Source: Campylobacterota bacterium
Lineage (GTDB): Bacteria > Campylobacterota > Campylobacteria > Campylobacterales > Sulfurimonadaceae
NCBI GenBank assembly: GCA_040752835.1
Contig: JBFMGG010000004.1
Coordinates: 95,032 to 159,031, forward strand
DNA: 64,000 nucleotides
Direction of reading: 5' to 3'
The translations under genes were made by a program, and so were the position numbers. This document shows positions 63,148 through 64,000 of this stretch, piece by piece. Each line of letters begins with the position of its first letter. The first letter of the stretch is position 1. The notes under the pieces were generated by a model, which did no database searches, was not told the DNA's origin, and saw nothing but the letters and a program-made list of their open reading frames with translations.

Positions 63148-63678
63148 TTATTTTTTGTCTTCTTTTTTCGGAAGGACGAGCATGTTGCAGTAACGCCCTT
63201 CCATCGCGGGAGCTTTGTCCATCGTCCCGACATCCTCGACCATCGGCCACACTTTTTTGAGAACGGCTTCAGCCGCTTCGGGGTGCGCCATTTCGCGTCC
63301 GCGGAGGAAGACACGGAATTTGACGTGTTTCCCCTCGGTTAGGAATTCGCGCGCATGTTTGACTTTGTAGCTGATGTCGTTGTCGGCGATTTTTACCGAG
63401 AGCTTGATCTCTTTGACTTCAACTTTGGTCTGTTTTTTGCGCGCTTCTTTTTTCTTTTTCTCTTCTTGGTAATGAAACTTGCCGTAGTCCATGATTTTAG
63501 CGACGGGGGGTTTCGCATCCGGAGAGATGAGGACGAGATCGAGTCCCATATCGTTTGCTTTGTCCATCGCTTCTTTAATGGAAACGATACCTAATGCTTC
63601 GCCGCCGTCGATAACGCAGCGTACCTCAGGAACCCTGATATCTTCGTTCATCAGGACTCGGTCTTGTTTTTTACTCAA
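63148..63678 (-). CDS. infC: Translation initiation factor IF-3
   Basis: A 176-residue IF-3 with [13 protein letters not shown] at the N-domain, the lysine-rich linker ([21 protein letters not shown]) and the C-domain [10 protein letters not shown]. The start is a TTG overlapping the thrS stop (TTGA). A rare start codon is the norm for infC and part of its autoregulation in other bacteria, although the classic codon is ATT. Confidence 0.95.
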   Translation of the reverse strand: MSKKQDRVLMNEDIRVPEVRCVIDGGEALGIVSIKEAMDKANDMGLDLVLISPDAKPPVAKIMDYGKFHYQEEKKKKEARKKQTKVEVKEIKLSVKIADNDISYKVKHAREFLTEGKHVKFRVFLRGREMAHPEAAEAVLKKVWPMVEDVGTMDKAPAMEGRYCNMLVLPKKEDKK

Positions 63679-64000
63679 AAATGTACCTCATTTATTTTGT
63701 TTTTGACGAGAGAGAGGAACTCTTCCTCGCTCAGGTTGTATTGTTCACGTTTACGGCGGTCACGTACCGCAACGTTTCTGGAGTTCACCTCTTCATCGCC
63801 CAGTACGATGATCATCGGAACCCGCCCTTTTTCCGCCGTACGGATCCGTTTATTGAGGCTTTCGTTCTTATCGAAAATCTCGTAATCGGCTCCGAGGTCC
63901 ATCAGTTTTTCGCCCAGTTCCCGCGCGTAGGCGACATGCGGTTCGGCGATCGGAACGATCGCTACCTGCGTCGGAGCGATAAACATCGGGAATTCCCCAG
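63675..64000 (-). CDS. thrS: Threonyl-tRNA synthetase, C-terminal part (5' end outside window)
   Basis: The last 108 or so residues are in the window: [23 protein letters not shown], then [24 protein letters not shown], the anticodon-binding domain of class II ThrRS. The catalytic and editing domains lie beyond position 64000. Its stop overlaps the infC start. Confidence 0.93.
   Translation of the reverse strand, partial: GEFPMFIAPTQVAIVPIAEPHVAYARELGEKLMDLGADYEIFDKNESLNKRIRTAEKGRVPMIIVLGDEEVNSRNVAVRDRRKREQYNLSEEEFLSLVKNKINEVHF

Overview
The window looks like a chromosome segment of a sulfur-oxidising-type Campylobacterota (Epsilonproteobacteria, Sulfuricurvum/Sulfurimonas-like). Clues are a short epsilon-type BioB, ThyX, an RNase J with a long RG-rich N-terminus, an ArsRS-like two-component pair, histidine kinases with the HQWRQPLN box, and a flagellin starting MGFRINTN behind a sigma-28-type promoter. 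The assignment is inferred from gene content only.

Layout. 0-25 kb is GC-rich core: flagellin start, topA, phosphoesterase, bioB, an AMMECR1-like protein, a flavin oxidoreductase, an OmpA-family protein, msrA, ArsRS-like pair, a dual-sensor histidine kinase, metH, the kdsD-rsuA/rluB-yjbQ-rarA operon, nnr-purN, thiG, a structured intergenic element, and two transporters. 25.29-25.81 kb carries five tRNA genes (Pro, His, Arg, Arg, Leu) behind a consensus sigma-70 promoter.

25.8-44.5 kb is an AT-rich integrated island. Its edges are a 57-bp direct repeat of the 3' end of tRNA-Leu, and a tyrosine integrase lies at the right edge. A short tandem repeat near both ends is a candidate integrase arm site. 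The cargo is one tightly coupled eight-gene operon: half-HsdS, HsdM, HsdS, patatin phospholipase (CapV-like), CD-NTase, E2-like protein, HsdR, SprT/YgjP-type peptidase. It reads as a short type II CBASS nested inside a type I restriction-modification operon. It is followed by a HTH protein, a membrane protein, a TM-less coupling ATPase and a replication-relaxation protein, then a highly structured non-coding region, then an AbiEi/AbiEii-like pair with iterated operators.

44.5-64 kb returns to core: a P-type ATPase, a periplasmic binding protein paired with a GGDEF/EAL protein, an M23 peptidase, a Tsx-like porin, rlmN and a nucleosidase-family gene, hisF, rsmA, RNase J, thyX, a lipoprotein, and thrS-infC-rpmI-rplT. 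A second, smaller defence cluster (mntA-hepT-mcrB-mcrC, 53.8-57.4 kb) sits upstream of, and overlaps, the nucleosidase-rlmN genes.

Most interesting for follow-up: the CBASS-in-RM operon, the coupling-ATPase module without a visible relaxase, the structured non-coding regions at 26.06-26.17 and 40.54-40.89 kb, the AbiE-like operator array, and two small ORFs (26 and 31 codons) with good ribosome binding sites.
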